NCBI GenBank assembly: GCA_005503215.1
Contig: SCNS01000026.1
Location: 1-64,000 of the forward strand
DNA from: Sphingomonadaceae bacterium 3R27C6
GTDB lineage: Bacteria > Pseudomonadota > Alphaproteobacteria > Sphingomonadales > Sphingomonadaceae
Reading direction: 5' to 3'
DNA length: 64,000 bases
Part shown: positions 46,073 to 54,120 of the stretch, piece after piece
Layout of the letters: every line of letters begins with the position of its first letter
Numbering within the stretch: position 1 is the stretch's first letter
The notes under the pieces: generated by a model
What the model was told of the DNA's origin: nothing
The model's database searches: none
Seen by the model: the letters and a program-made list of their open reading frames with translations, nothing else
Program-made: the position numbers and the translations under genes

Positions 46073-46480
46073 TCAGCTCAGAAGGGCGTCATAGCCCCGC
46101 TCGTTGAACTCGATCAGGCAGAATCCGTTGCCGAAGGGATCGGCGAACATCGCCTGTCTGCCATAGGGCAGGGCCAATGTCTCGCCCTCCCGCACCGCGC
46201 CGGCGGCAAGGGCGCGCGCGATGGCGTCGTCGAGGTCGGCGACGGAAAAGTCGGGATGCACCGGCGTCCAATGCCGGTTGTAACGGCGAAAGTCGCCGCC
46301 GTCGGGGCCGATCATCGACCCCGCGGGTTTTACGATCAGATAGATGGGTGCCTCGCAGCCGGTCAGCTCGACGATGTCGTCGTCGAACCGCCGCGCTGCG
46401 GTCAGTCCGAGCGCCCGCGTATAGAAACGCTCTCCAGCGGCGAGGTCGGGCACGTCGATGTTGATCAACAGGCCCGGCAC
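46073..46480 (-). CDS. VOC/glyoxalase-fold protein
   Basis: 135 residues with paired beta-alpha-beta-beta-beta motifs: LLINIDVPDLAAGERFYTRALGL at the start and MFADPFGNGFCLIEF at the end, plus HPDFSVADLDDAIARALAAG. Substrate unknown; lacks clear glyoxalase I metal-site identity. 10 bp from the next VOC gene, likely in one transcript with gloB. Confidence 0.8.
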   Translation of the reverse strand: MPGLLINIDVPDLAAGERFYTRALGLTAARRFDDDIVELTGCEAPIYLIVKPAGSMIGPDGGDFRRYNRHWTPVHPDFSVADLDDAIARALAAGAVREGETLALPYGRQAMFADPFGNGFCLIEFNERGYDALLS

Positions 46481-46490
46481 CGCGCGGCTC

Positions 46491-46928
46491 CTACCAGGCG
46501 CCGGTATTGGGCATCGAGGCCCAGGGTTCGGCGGGGTCGAGATAGCCTTCCTGCAGCAGTTCGACCGAAATGCCGTCGGGCGAACGCACGAACGCCATAT
46601 GGCCGTCGCGCGGCGGGCGGTTGATCGTCACCCCGGCGTCCATCAGCCGCTGGCACGTCGCATAGATATCGTCGACGCGGTACGCGAGATGGCCGAAATT
46701 GCGCCCGCCCGTATAGTCCTCGGGGGCGCTGCCGTCGGCGGGCGGCCAGTTATAAGTCAGCTCGACTTCGGCGACGTCGCCCTGTCCGGGCGCGGCGAGG
46801 AAGATCAGCGTGAAGCGGCCGCCCTCATTGTCGAAACGGCGCGTTTCCTCCAGCCCGATCAGCTTGAAGAAGTCGACGGTGGCGTCGGGATCCGACACGC
46901 GGATCATCGTGTGAAGATATTTTGTCAT
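46491..46928 (-). CDS. VOC family protein, lactoylglutathione lyase-like
   Basis: 145 residues. The motif TKYLHTMIRVSDPDATVDFFKLIGLEETRRF, FTLIFLAAPGQGDVAEVELTYNW, GRNFGHLAYRVDDIYATCQRL and SPDGISVELLQEG closely follow glyoxalase I (GloA) with His, Glu, His, Glu metal positions. Together with gloB nearby a methylglyoxal-detoxification role is likely, though family members with other substrates exist. Confidence 0.82.
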   Translation of the reverse strand: MTKYLHTMIRVSDPDATVDFFKLIGLEETRRFDNEGGRFTLIFLAAPGQGDVAEVELTYNWPPADGSAPEDYTGGRNFGHLAYRVDDIYATCQRLMDAGVTINRPPRDGHMAFVRSPDGISVELLQEGYLDPAEPWASMPNTGAW

Positions 46929-46937
46929 CCGCCCATA

Positions 46938-47375
46938 TTAGGCGCGAAGGGGCCGCGCTTCAAACGCTTCGAACAGGAATAGGAATTCGTCCGGCACCGG
47001 CGCCGGTGCGCCCTGTGCTTCGGCGACGTGAACATAGATCAGCTGCCCGTCGGCGCGCAGATCGTCCTGCCCCGCGCCGTGCAACTCGAATAAATAGGTC
47101 ATCGAACTGGTGCCAACGCGCGCGGCGCGCACGCAAATGTCGATTTCCTCGTCGAGCAGGATCGGCGCGCGATAATTCACCTCGGCGCGCGCGACATGGA
47201 ACTCGGGGCTGCTGTGCGCCGGCCAGCGATCATAGACGCCGACACCGCGCCAATATTCGGTGATGCCGATGTCGAAATATTCAAGGTAGCGGCTGTTGAA
47301 CACCACCGCCTGCGCGTCGATCTCGGCATAGCGGACGCGTTTTTTGACGCTGAATTTGAAATCGCTGCGAGCCAT
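46938..47375 (-). CDS. Acyl-CoA thioesterase (4HBT hot-dog fold)
   Basis: 145 residues. Hot-dog features are VRYAEIDAQAVVFNSRYLEYFDIGITEYW (with the catalytic Asp in EIDAQAVVFN) and VNYRAPILLDEEIDICVRAARVGTSSM. YbgC/FcbC-like acyl-CoA thioesterase family; the actual acyl chain is unknown. 9 bp from the preceding hydrolase gene. Confidence 0.85.
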   Translation of the reverse strand: MARSDFKFSVKKRVRYAEIDAQAVVFNSRYLEYFDIGITEYWRGVGVYDRWPAHSSPEFHVARAEVNYRAPILLDEEIDICVRAARVGTSSMTYLFELHGAGQDDLRADGQLIYVHVAEAQGAPAPVPDEFLFLFEAFEARPLRA

Positions 47376-47384
47376 GTTGGTCCT

Positions 47385-48146
47385 CTAGTTCGTCGCGAGC
47401 CGCGCGACCGTGTCGATCAGCAGCGCGATGTCGGTGTCGCGCGACAGGCGGTGGTCGCCGCCCTTGACCAGCGTCACCTGCACATCCGCGCTCGCGAGCG
47501 CCGCCGACAGGCGCAGGCTGATAGCGGGCGGCACGTCGCCATCCTCTTCGCCGTGGAGCAGGCGCACGGGGCAGGTGAGGGGGATTTCGGTGTCGAGCAG
47601 GCGGTTCGCCTCGCCCGACTGGAAAAAGCCGCGTGTCGTTACATAGGGCTGGTCGCTGTACGGCGTTTCCTCGCGCAGTTCGCCTTCGGCGAGGATGATC
47701 GCCTTCTCGGCGTCGCTGAAACCCCAGTCGGTGAAATCGGGCGCCGCGGCGATCCCGATGAGTCCCGCCACCCGGCCCGGCCCGTCGCGCTGCACGAGCG
47801 CCAATGCGGTGAGCAGCATCAGCCACCCGCCCATCGACGATCCGACGATGACGACCGGCCCCTCGGCCTTCGCATCGATCAGGTCGAGCACGTCGCCGCG
47901 CCAGTCGAGCAGGGTCTGGTCGGCGAACAACCCGTCCGACAGCCCGCATCCGGCATAGTCGAGGAGCAGGCAGGCATGACCCTCGGCCGCGGCCCAATCG
48001 AACAGCGCGGTCGCCTTGCCGCCCGCCATGTCGGACATGTAACCGGGCAGGAAGACGATCGTCGGCTTGGTGCCGGCCGTATAGCGATAGGCGAGCCGCG
48101 GACGGCCCGAACGGTCGAGATAATCGGGGGTGGTAGGGTCAGTCAT
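47385..48146 (-). CDS. Alpha/beta hydrolase (serine esterase type)
   Basis: 253 residues with FLPGYMSDMAGGKATALFDWA (oxyanion loop), the nucleophile elbow VVIVGSSMGGWLML (Ser in GSSMGG), and a final histidine in KGGDHRLSRDTDIAL. Small lid, no signal peptide: a cytosolic esterase or thioesterase-like enzyme of unknown substrate. Upstream is a palindromic repeat. Confidence 0.85.
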   Translation of the reverse strand: MTDPTTPDYLDRSGRPRLAYRYTAGTKPTIVFLPGYMSDMAGGKATALFDWAAAEGHACLLLDYAGCGLSDGLFADQTLLDWRGDVLDLIDAKAEGPVVIVGSSMGGWLMLLTALALVQRDGPGRVAGLIGIAAAPDFTDWGFSDAEKAIILAEGELREETPYSDQPYVTTRGFFQSGEANRLLDTEIPLTCPVRLLHGEEDGDVPPAISLRLSAALASADVQVTLVKGGDHRLSRDTDIALLIDTVARLATN

Positions 48147-48162
48147 TCTCTAATTCCGCTCG

Positions 48163-48230
48163 TGTCGAGCGAAGTCGAGACACCCATCGCGTTTGCGCCA
48201 AGCCGAGGGGCATCTCGACTTCGCTCGATG
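48163..48230. repeat. Inverted repeat with TCGAGCGAAGTCGAGA arms
   Basis: TGTCGAGCGAAGTCGAGACA (48163-48182) and CATCTCGACTTCGCTCGATG (48211-48230) are complementary arms around a 28-base loop. A different sequence from the GC-rich family, but with the same architecture and also intergenic. It occupies most of the gap. Confidence 0.7.
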
Positions 48231-48269
48231 CGAACGGGGAATATAGTGCGTGGACGAAACGCACCGGGA

Positions 48270-48524
48270 TCAGATGACCCAGTCGATCGTGCTCATCTGC
48301 ATCACGGCCTGCCCCTTGGCGCGCCGCTTTTCGACCATGATATGGTTCAGCCGCTGGATCGTGTCGCTGCCCGTCGTGATGCACCAGCCGGGAACGACTG
48401 CGTGGACGAGCGCACACAGCCCGCCATAGATCATCGTCACGCCGAATTTCGACGCGACGCCAAAATGCTCGATGTAATTCTCATCGACGCTCTTCGGGTG
48501 GTCGACGAACAGGCGCTTGAACAT
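48270..48524 (-). CDS. Conserved small membrane-associated protein (DUF6356-like)
   Basis: 84 residues: FKRLFVDHPKSVDENYIEHFGVASKFG then a single helix (VTMIYGGLCALVHAVVPGWC) and RLNHIMVEKRR. The HP-S.DE.Y.EH pattern is a recurrent small sphingomonad/alphaproteobacterial family; DUF6356 is my best match but not certain. Function unknown. Confidence 0.65.
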   Translation of the reverse strand: MFKRLFVDHPKSVDENYIEHFGVASKFGVTMIYGGLCALVHAVVPGWCITTGSDTIQRLNHIMVEKRRAKGQAVMQMSTIDWVI

Positions 48525-48589
48525 GGGGACGGCTCCTTTCCGGCTGCCGCCGCCCTAGCGGGGCGCGGGCGGGGGGGCAAGGTTGCCGG

Positions 48590-48781
48590 TCAGCTTCGCA
48601 GGAAAATCTCTTCGATCCGCATGTCGAAGAGGTCGGCAATGCGAAAGGCGAGGGGGAGCGAGGGGTCATATTTGCCGGTCTCGATCGCGTTGACCGACTG
48701 GCGCGACACCTCGAGTCGCTCGGCGAGATCACCCTGGCTCCAGTCGCGTTCGGCGCGCAGGACCTTCAGGCGGTTCTTCAT
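48590..48781 (-). CDS. XRE-family HTH regulator (YozG-like)
   Basis: 63 residues from ATG 48781 (MKNRLKVLRAERDW). Single helix-turn-helix domain: WSQGDLAERLEVSRQSVNAIETGKYDPSLPLAFRIADLFDMRIEEIFL, the compact Cro/C1 type. It overlaps the end of the upstream membrane-protein gene (ATGA), forming the common membrane protein/XRE pair. A 20-bp inverted repeat lies upstream of the pair. Confidence 0.88.
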   Translation of the reverse strand: MKNRLKVLRAERDWSQGDLAERLEVSRQSVNAIETGKYDPSLPLAFRIADLFDMRIEEIFLRS

Positions 48782-49398
48782 GTCCGGTCGGCACGCCGTT
48801 CGGCCGACGCCATGATCATCTGACCCAGTCCCAGGCCGATCGCCCAGACCGGAACGACCCACCAGGCGGGTACATGCGGGGCGACGCCGAACGTTTCCAT
48901 AAAGCCCCACAATGTTCCGGCCAGGAGGACGAGCGCGAGGCCGATCAGCGCGGCGCTGGTCTGGCGATATCGCAGATATTCATCCTCTTCCTCGACGACA
49001 TAACGGGCCAGCGCCCACACAAAGAAGATCATCGGCACCGACGGCAGGACGGCGATCCCCCACAGCAGCGCCCCTTGCGGGTGGAGATAGTTGCGAACGG
49101 TCATCGCTATGCCCAGGCACAGGACATATCCGAGGTTCCAGATCAACATGCGTCGATTATATCGCCGTGTTGCCGGCGACAGTGCGCCGGCAGCGGCTTG
49201 CCGATTGTTCGCCGCCTTCGTCAGGGGAAAGAGAAACAGCGTCGCCGCTGCAACAAACGGCAGCGAACGCCAGCCGCCCAGAAAACCGCGATGTTCGCAA
49301 TAGGCGATAGCGCCCAGCGCCGCCGCGAAGGCGATCGCCCACAAGGCCGGGTGACGACCCGAGAAGCCGGTTTCGATCTTCGCAACCTTTTGGGGCAT
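48778..49398 (-). CDS. Membrane protein paired with XRE regulator
   Basis: 206 residues from ATG 49398, with AAGGAAG at 7 nt. Six hydrophobic segments including LWAIAFAAALGAIAY, PFVAAATLFLFPLT, ALLWGIAVLPSVPMIFFVWAL and WWVVPVWAIGLGLGQMIM, with a conserved-looking loop ARYVVEEEDEYLRYRQTS. Such proteins commonly act as partners of a small XRE regulator; the mechanism is not known. The gene starts its own operon. Confidence 0.72.
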   Translation of the reverse strand: MPQKVAKIETGFSGRHPALWAIAFAAALGAIAYCEHRGFLGGWRSLPFVAAATLFLFPLTKAANNRQAAAGALSPATRRYNRRMLIWNLGYVLCLGIAMTVRNYLHPQGALLWGIAVLPSVPMIFFVWALARYVVEEEDEYLRYRQTSAALIGLALVLLAGTLWGFMETFGVAPHVPAWWVVPVWAIGLGLGQMIMASAERRADRT

Positions 49399-49449
49399 GT
49401 CAAACTTCCTTATCTGATAGACAAGGAAAATTGACACCGCGAGTCGAAA

Positions 49450-49469
49450 TTGTCAAGCAACATTGACAA
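49450..49469. promoter_or_regulatory. Perfect inverted repeat upstream of the XRE pair
   Basis: TTGTCAA, six bases (GCAACA), TTGACAA: arms are exact reverse complements. More copies of the TTGTCA/TTGACA half-site occur on either side (49421-49480), suggesting several adjoining sites. It is ~50 bp upstream of the membrane-protein start. A likely XRE operator. Confidence 0.6.
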
Positions 49470-49490
49470 AGTGACAAGGAGGCCAATCCA

Positions 49491-49591
49491 CGTCTCATCA
49501 TTTCCGCGAAAGGCGCGGAGAGGTAAGCGACTCTCCAAGCAACCCAGCGAGCCAGCGTTGCAACTGGGTTCCCGCCTTCGCGGGAATGACG
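49491..49591. repeat. Degenerate GC-rich palindromic repeat
   Basis: The right end reads GTTCCCGCCTTCGCGGGAAT GACG and pairs with a partly decayed left end (CATTTCCGCGAAAGGCGCGG). Same family as 24496. Located between the XRE pair and a VOC gene. Confidence 0.65.
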
Positions 49592-49606
49592 AAGGTGAAG
49601 TAAGGG

Positions 49607-49987
49607 TTAGCCGATCAGCTCGCTCGGCCAGCCGATGCGGACCAGCGTTTCGTCGGGATCGGACAGCGCGAATTCATACATGCCCCACGGCTTGTGCGTC
49701 GGCGCCTTTTCGCGTTCGAGGATCGCGTCGCGGACGTTCTCGGCGAGTTCTGCGACGCGCTCCGTGTAGAGGTACAGCCCGAACGGGTTCTGGCTGGGGA
49801 CCAGCCACCCCTCGGGGGACTCGTTCGTCAGGTGAAGCTGCCACCCCTTGCCATCCTCGAGCAGGCGATAGCTGCCATAGTCGCCGACGACTGACAGGCC
49901 GAGCTTTTCATAGAAGGCGGTGCTGGCGTCGAGGTCGGTGCACGGCAGGATCGCGGCGATGCTGTGAAGCGGCGGGGCGTCGGTCAT
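49607..49987 (-). CDS. VOC family protein (bleomycin-resistance-like)
   Basis: 126 residues: SIAAILPCTDLDASTAFYEKLGLSVVGDYGSYRLLED, GWQLHLTNES, NPFGLYLYTERVAEL and ALSDPDETLVRIGWP. A single VOC domain that would dimerise. The family includes bleomycin-binding and various dioxygenase-like proteins; substrate unknown. The following merC-like gene overlaps by four bases. Confidence 0.82.
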   Translation of the reverse strand: MTDAPPLHSIAAILPCTDLDASTAFYEKLGLSVVGDYGSYRLLEDGKGWQLHLTNESPEGWLVPSQNPFGLYLYTERVAELAENVRDAILEREKAPTHKPWGMYEFALSDPDETLVRIGWPSELIG

Positions 49988-50406
49988 GCCCGCAACTTAT
50001 GCCCGCCGCCGCGATGACGCCAGCGCCAGTTGACGAGATGCGCGGCGGCAAGCGTGAGCGCGCCGGCCGAGGTCAACAGGCGGTCGGCCGCCTCGGGATC
50101 GGCGGCGGCGATCCACCCCTCGTGCGCGGACAGGCCAAGCGCGAGCAGGCCCAGCCCCATGGCCGCGAGTATCGCGGGCGTGATCCGTCGATGCTGCCAC
50201 CAGCCGTCGCGCATCGCGACCGCGGCGGCGGGCACGGCCAGCAGCAGGATCGCCGCATGTACGCCTTCGGGAAGAGCGATCCAGCGGCTGAGCGCCGGGG
50301 CCAGAAGGAGGAGGAGCGGCAGGGCAAGGCAGTGGAGCAGGCAAGTAAACGACAGGGCAAGCCCCGTCAGGTCGGCAAGGCGCGGGCGCGCGGCGGGAAG
50401 GCACAT
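49984..50406 (-). CDS. MerC domain membrane protein
   Basis: 140 residues with four hydrophobic helices. The N-terminal FTCLLHCLALPLLLLL places a CLLHC cysteine pair (Cys22, Cys26) in the first helix, the MerC signature. In mercury operons MerC imports Hg(II); chromosomal copies outside mer operons are probably metal-related. No mer genes are adjacent. A near-Fur-box palindrome lies 35 bp upstream, pointing to metal-dependent control (inference). Confidence 0.8.
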   Translation of the reverse strand: MCLPAARPRLADLTGLALSFTCLLHCLALPLLLLLAPALSRWIALPEGVHAAILLLAVPAAAVAMRDGWWQHRRITPAILAAMGLGLLALGLSAHEGWIAAADPEAADRLLTSAGALTLAAAHLVNWRWRHRGGGHKLRA

Positions 50407-50440
50407 GGGGTTTCTTTCGCGGGAGGGGTTCGCGACGCCA

Positions 50441-50457
50441 GATAATGATACATTATC
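50441..50457. promoter_or_regulatory. Fur-family-type palindrome between merC and thrS
   Basis: GATAATG, three bases (ATA), CATTATC: perfect 7-bp arms. Relative to the classical Fur consensus GATAATGATAATCATTATC it lacks just two central bases. It lies in the 147-bp divergent gap, 35 bp upstream of merC and ~97 bp upstream of thrS. Fur, Zur or another Fur-family protein is the obvious candidate; the MerC neighbour makes a zinc- or other metal-responsive one plausible. Confidence 0.6.
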
Positions 50458-50553
50458 TCATTGCAAGCTTTGTTGTGAATCCGCCCCTTGCCGCCCATAT
50501 CGCATGCTGGCAAAGGGGCGCTGTTCTACCCCGCAAGAAAGGCCGATTTTTCG

Positions 50554-52557
50554 ATGTCCGACATGATCCGCGTCACCCTTCCCGATGGCTCTGCCCGTGA
50601 AGTCGTGCGCGGCACTACCGCGGCACAGATCGCGGCCGACATCGGACCCGGCCTCGCGAAGGCCGCGCTCGCCGCGAAGATCGACGGCGAACTGCGCGAC
50701 ATCATGCGCCCGCTCGAGGAAGACACGAACCTGTCGCTGGTGACGAGCCGCGACGAGGCCGACGCGCTCGAACTCTTTCGCCACGACTATGCCCACGTCC
50801 TCGCCGAGGCGGTGCAGAAGCTGTTCCCGGGAACGCAGATCACTTTCGGCCCGTCGACGGGCGACGGCTTCTATTACGACTTCGCGCCCGCCGCCGATCG
50901 CGGCCCGTTCCGCGACGACGAACTGCCGCTGATCGAGGAGGAGATGCGCAAGATCATCGCCGCCGACCTCCCCCTCACGAGGGAAGTGTGGGAGCGCGAC
51001 AAGCTGATCGCCAAATGGGCGGCCGAGGGCGAGACCTTCAAGGCCGAATGGGCCGCCGAACTGCCGCAGGGCGAGGAACTCACCGTTTACCGCAGCGGTG
51101 ACGGCTGGATGGATATGTGCCGCGGGCCGCACCTCGCCTCGACGGGCAAGCTCGACCCCGCGGCGTTCAAGCTGACGCGCGTCTCGGGCGCCTATTGGCG
51201 CGGCGACCAGAAGAATGCGCAGCTGTCGCGCATCTACGGCACCGGCTGGCTCAACAAGAAGCAGCTTGCCGAACACCTCGTCCGGCTGGAGGAGGCCGCG
51301 AAGCGCGACCACCGCAAGATCGGGCGCGAGATGGACCTGTTCCACTTGCAGGAAGAGGCGCACGGGTCGGTCTTCTGGCACCCCAAGGGATACCGCATCT
51401 ACCGCGAGCTCGAGGCCTATATGCGCCGCGCGATCGACGGCTCGGGCTATCAGGAGGTCAAGACCCCGCAGGTGATGGACGCGCGCCAGTGGGAACAGTC
51501 GGGCCACTGGGGCAAATATCGCGAGAATATGTTCGTGATCCCCGACGAAGTGCCGAACATCGAGAGTGAAGGCCCGCTGGTGTCGGACGACGCCGAGTGG
51601 ATGGCGCTCAAGCCGATGAACTGTCCCGCGCACGTCCTGATCTTCCGTCAGGGCATGAAGTCGTATCGCGACCTGCCGCTGCGCATGGCCGAAATGGGCT
51701 GCTGCCACCGCAACGAGCCGCACGGCGCGCTCCACGGCATCATGCGCGTGCGCCAGTTCACGCAGGACGACGGTCATATCTTCTGCCGCGAGGACCAGAT
51801 CGTCGAGGAAGTGCGCGATTTCTGCGCGCTGCTCGACCGCGTCTACAAGCAGCTCGGGTTCGAGAAATATGCGGTGAAGCTCGCGCTGCGCCCCGACATG
51901 CGCTTCGGCACCGACGAGATGTGGGACAAGGCCGAGGCCGAGCTTCGCGAAGCCGTCGAGCGCGCGGGCATGGCGAACGAGGATTATGGCTGGGAAGAAT
52001 TGCCGGGCGAGGGCGCCTTTTATGCGCCGAAGCTCGAATTCCACCTGACCGACGCGATCGGCCGGACCTGGCAGTGCGGGACGATCCAGTCCGACCGAGT
52101 GATGCCCGAACGCCTCGATGCGAGCTATATCGGTGAAGATGGCGAGCGCCACCGCCCGGTGATGCTCCACCGCGCGATCCTCGGCACCTATGAGCGTTTC
52201 ATCGGCATCCTGATCGAGCATTTCGCCGGCCGCTTCCCGACCTGGCTCGCGCCGGTGCAGGCGGTCGTCGCGACGATCGTGTCGGACGCCGACGATTATG
52301 CCAAGGACGCGGTGGCGCAGCTCGTCGCCGCGGGCATCCGCGCCGAAAGCGACGTCCGCAACGAGAAGATCAACTATAAGGTGCGCGAACACAGCCTTGC
52401 GAAAGTCCCCTATCTGCTGGTGGTCGGCAATCGCGAAGCCGAGGAAGGCACCGTCGCGATCCGCACGCTCGGGCAGGACGGCCAGCGCATCATGCCGCTC
52501 GCCGAGGCGATCGCGATGCTGAAGGGTGAGGCAACCCCGCCGGATCTTCGCGATTGA
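50554..52557 (+). CDS. thrS: Threonyl-tRNA synthetase
   Basis: 667 residues from ATG 50554 (MSDMIRVTLPDGS). TGS domain at the N-terminus (TTAAQIAADIGPGL), editing domain with HDYAHVLAEAVQKLFPGTQ, and the class II core KPMNCPAHVLIFRQGMKSYRDLPLRMAEMGCCHRNEPHGALHGIMRVRQFTQDDGHIFC, with C/H/H zinc ligands; C-terminal anticodon domain. Length typical. No tRNA-like leader was seen in the upstream 147 bp. Confidence 0.97.
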   Translation: MSDMIRVTLPDGSAREVVRGTTAAQIAADIGPGLAKAALAAKIDGELRDIMRPLEEDTNLSLVTSRDEADALELFRHDYAHVLAEAVQKLFPGTQITFGPSTGDGFYYDFAPAADRGPFRDDELPLIEEEMRKIIAADLPLTREVWERDKLIAKWAAEGETFKAEWAAELPQGEELTVYRSGDGWMDMCRGPHLASTGKLDPAAFKLTRVSGAYWRGDQKNAQLSRIYGTGWLNKKQLAEHLVRLEEAAKRDHRKIGREMDLFHLQEEAHGSVFWHPKGYRIYRELEAYMRRAIDGSGYQEVKTPQVMDARQWEQSGHWGKYRENMFVIPDEVPNIESEGPLVSDDAEWMALKPMNCPAHVLIFRQGMKSYRDLPLRMAEMGCCHRNEPHGALHGIMRVRQFTQDDGHIFCREDQIVEEVRDFCALLDRVYKQLGFEKYAVKLALRPDMRFGTDEMWDKAEAELREAVERAGMANEDYGWEELPGEGAFYAPKLEFHLTDAIGRTWQCGTIQSDRVMPERLDASYIGEDGERHRPVMLHRAILGTYERFIGILIEHFAGRFPTWLAPVQAVVATIVSDADDYAKDAVAQLVAAGIRAESDVRNEKINYKVREHSLAKVPYLLVVGNREAEEGTVAIRTLGQDGQRIMPLAEAIAMLKGEATPPDLRD

Positions 52558-52567
52558 GCGTGATGCC

Positions 52568-53416
52568 GTGACGCTGCGGCGACGCTGGTTGCGCTGGGCA
52601 GCGCTGCTTGCGCTGCTCGGCGTCGGTCTGCTCGCCAGGGGCTATTGGAATGCGACGCGCGATCCGGTGATCCGCACCGCGGCGGTCGCGGTTGCCGATT
52701 GGCCTGCGGGTCAGCCGCCGCTCAAGCTGCTGTTGCTGTCGGACATTCATGTCGCGGGGCCCGACATGCCGCCCGAGCGGCTGGCAAGGATCGTGGCGCG
52801 GCTCAACCGGCTGCGGCCCGATCTCGTGCTGATCGCGGGCGACCTCGTCAGCGAAAAGCGCAGCGCGACGCACATCTATACCGCGGCCGAGGTGGTTGCG
52901 CCGCTCGGCGGTCTCCGCGCGCCGCTGGGCGTCGTCGTCGCGCCGGGCAATCACGACCATTGGTTCAGGCCCGATGCGCTGCGCGGTGAGCTGGAGAAGC
53001 GTGGGCTTCGTGTGCTGCAGAATGAAGCCGTGAAGCTTGGCCCCCTCGTCATTGGCGGGGTCGATGACGATTATTCGGGGCATGACGATGTTCCGGCTAC
53101 GCTTGCCGCAATGGACCGGCTTGCCCCGGGTGTACCACTGCTGTTGACGCACAGCCCCGACATCGTCCCCGCGGTGAAGCGCCCGGTCGCGGCAATCTTC
53201 GCGGGGCATACGCATTGCGGCCAGATCCGCTTCCCCTTCATCGGCGCGCTCACCTATGTCTCGCGCTATGGGGATCGCTTTGCCTGCGGCGACATAAGCG
53301 ACGGCGCGCAGCGCGTCTTCGTCGGTGCCGGGCTCGGCACCAGCCTTTTGCCGCTCCGTTTCAACACGCCGCCCGATGCCTGGCTCGTCACCCTCGGCCC
53401 GGCCGCTGCACCATGA
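52568..53416 (+). CDS. Membrane-anchored metallophosphoesterase
   Basis: 282 residues from the GTG at 52568, 10 bp after thrS; an alternative GTG at 52526 overlaps thrS. An N-terminal signal anchor (LRWAALLALLGVGLLA) is followed by the calcineurin-like phosphoesterase pattern: LLLLSDIHVAGPDM, DLVLIAGDLVSE, VVVAPGNHDHW, LLLTHSPDIVPA and FAGHTHCGQIRFP. The metal ligands are complete. Relatives (YaeI-like) act on UDP-diacylglucosamine or other phosphodiesters; the target is unknown. Confidence 0.87.
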   Translation: MTLRRRWLRWAALLALLGVGLLARGYWNATRDPVIRTAAVAVADWPAGQPPLKLLLLSDIHVAGPDMPPERLARIVARLNRLRPDLVLIAGDLVSEKRSATHIYTAAEVVAPLGGLRAPLGVVVAPGNHDHWFRPDALRGELEKRGLRVLQNEAVKLGPLVIGGVDDDYSGHDDVPATLAAMDRLAPGVPLLLTHSPDIVPAVKRPVAAIFAGHTHCGQIRFPFIGALTYVSRYGDRFACGDISDGAQRVFVGAGLGTSLLPLRFNTPPDAWLVTLGPAAAP

Positions 53417-54111
53417 ACGGGCCGATTCAAATCGCGGGCGTGGGACGCTATCCGGCGGGCGAATGCCTGCCGCGTCATCGCCATGTCCATGGCTATGTCG
53501 CGCTCGTGCTCGGCGGCGATTATGAAGAATCGGGCGATCAGGGACGCATCGCGGTGCGGCCGGGAACGGTGGTCGTGCATGGCGACTGGACCGCGCATCA
53601 GGACCGTTTCGGCGCGCGCGGGGCGCAGGTGCTCAATCTTCCGGTGGCAAAGGGGCTCGCGCTGGGGGCGGGGCATATCACCGACCCCGATACCGCCGCG
53701 CGCCTCGCCGAACGCGATCCGCAGGCGGCCGCCGACTATGTCCGCGACCATTTCCGCGCGGGCGCGGCGCGGCGCGACGATTGGCCCGACCTGCTCGCCG
53801 CGGCGCTCGCCGCCGATCCCGACATCATGCTCGCCGACTGGGCCGATCATATGGGGCTCAACCCCGCGTCGATCAGCCGCGGCTTCGCCCGAGCCTATGG
53901 TGTCAGCCCCAAGCGTTTCCGGCTCGAGGCGCGGACGCGGCAGGCGCTCACCGCGCTCGATGCTTGGCAGGGCAGTCTTGCCGATCTCGCCGCCGACCAG
54001 GGGTTCGCCGACCAGGCGCATATGGCGCGGTCGATCGCCGCGATGACCGGCGCCCCACCGATCCTGCACCGGGCAAAGTCCGTTCAAGCCGGGCGCGCCG
54101 GTCCCCGCTAG
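53413..54111 (+). CDS. AraC family transcriptional regulator with cupin domain
   Basis: 232 residues starting MNGPIQIAGVGRY at 53413, overlapping the phosphoesterase stop (ATGA). The N-terminal cupin has CLPRHRHVHGYVALVLGGDY and RPGTVVVHGDWTAHQDRF, supplying metal-type histidines; the C-terminus has MLADWADHMGLNPASISRGFARAYGVSPKRFRLEARTRQAL and a second helix pair. It may control the preceding phosphoesterase or the following secreted protein. Confidence 0.82.
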   Translation: MNGPIQIAGVGRYPAGECLPRHRHVHGYVALVLGGDYEESGDQGRIAVRPGTVVVHGDWTAHQDRFGARGAQVLNLPVAKGLALGAGHITDPDTAARLAERDPQAAADYVRDHFRAGAARRDDWPDLLAAALAADPDIMLADWADHMGLNPASISRGFARAYGVSPKRFRLEARTRQALTALDAWQGSLADLAADQGFADQAHMARSIAAMTGAPPILHRAKSVQAGRAGPR

Positions 54112-54120
54112 ACCGGAGGC

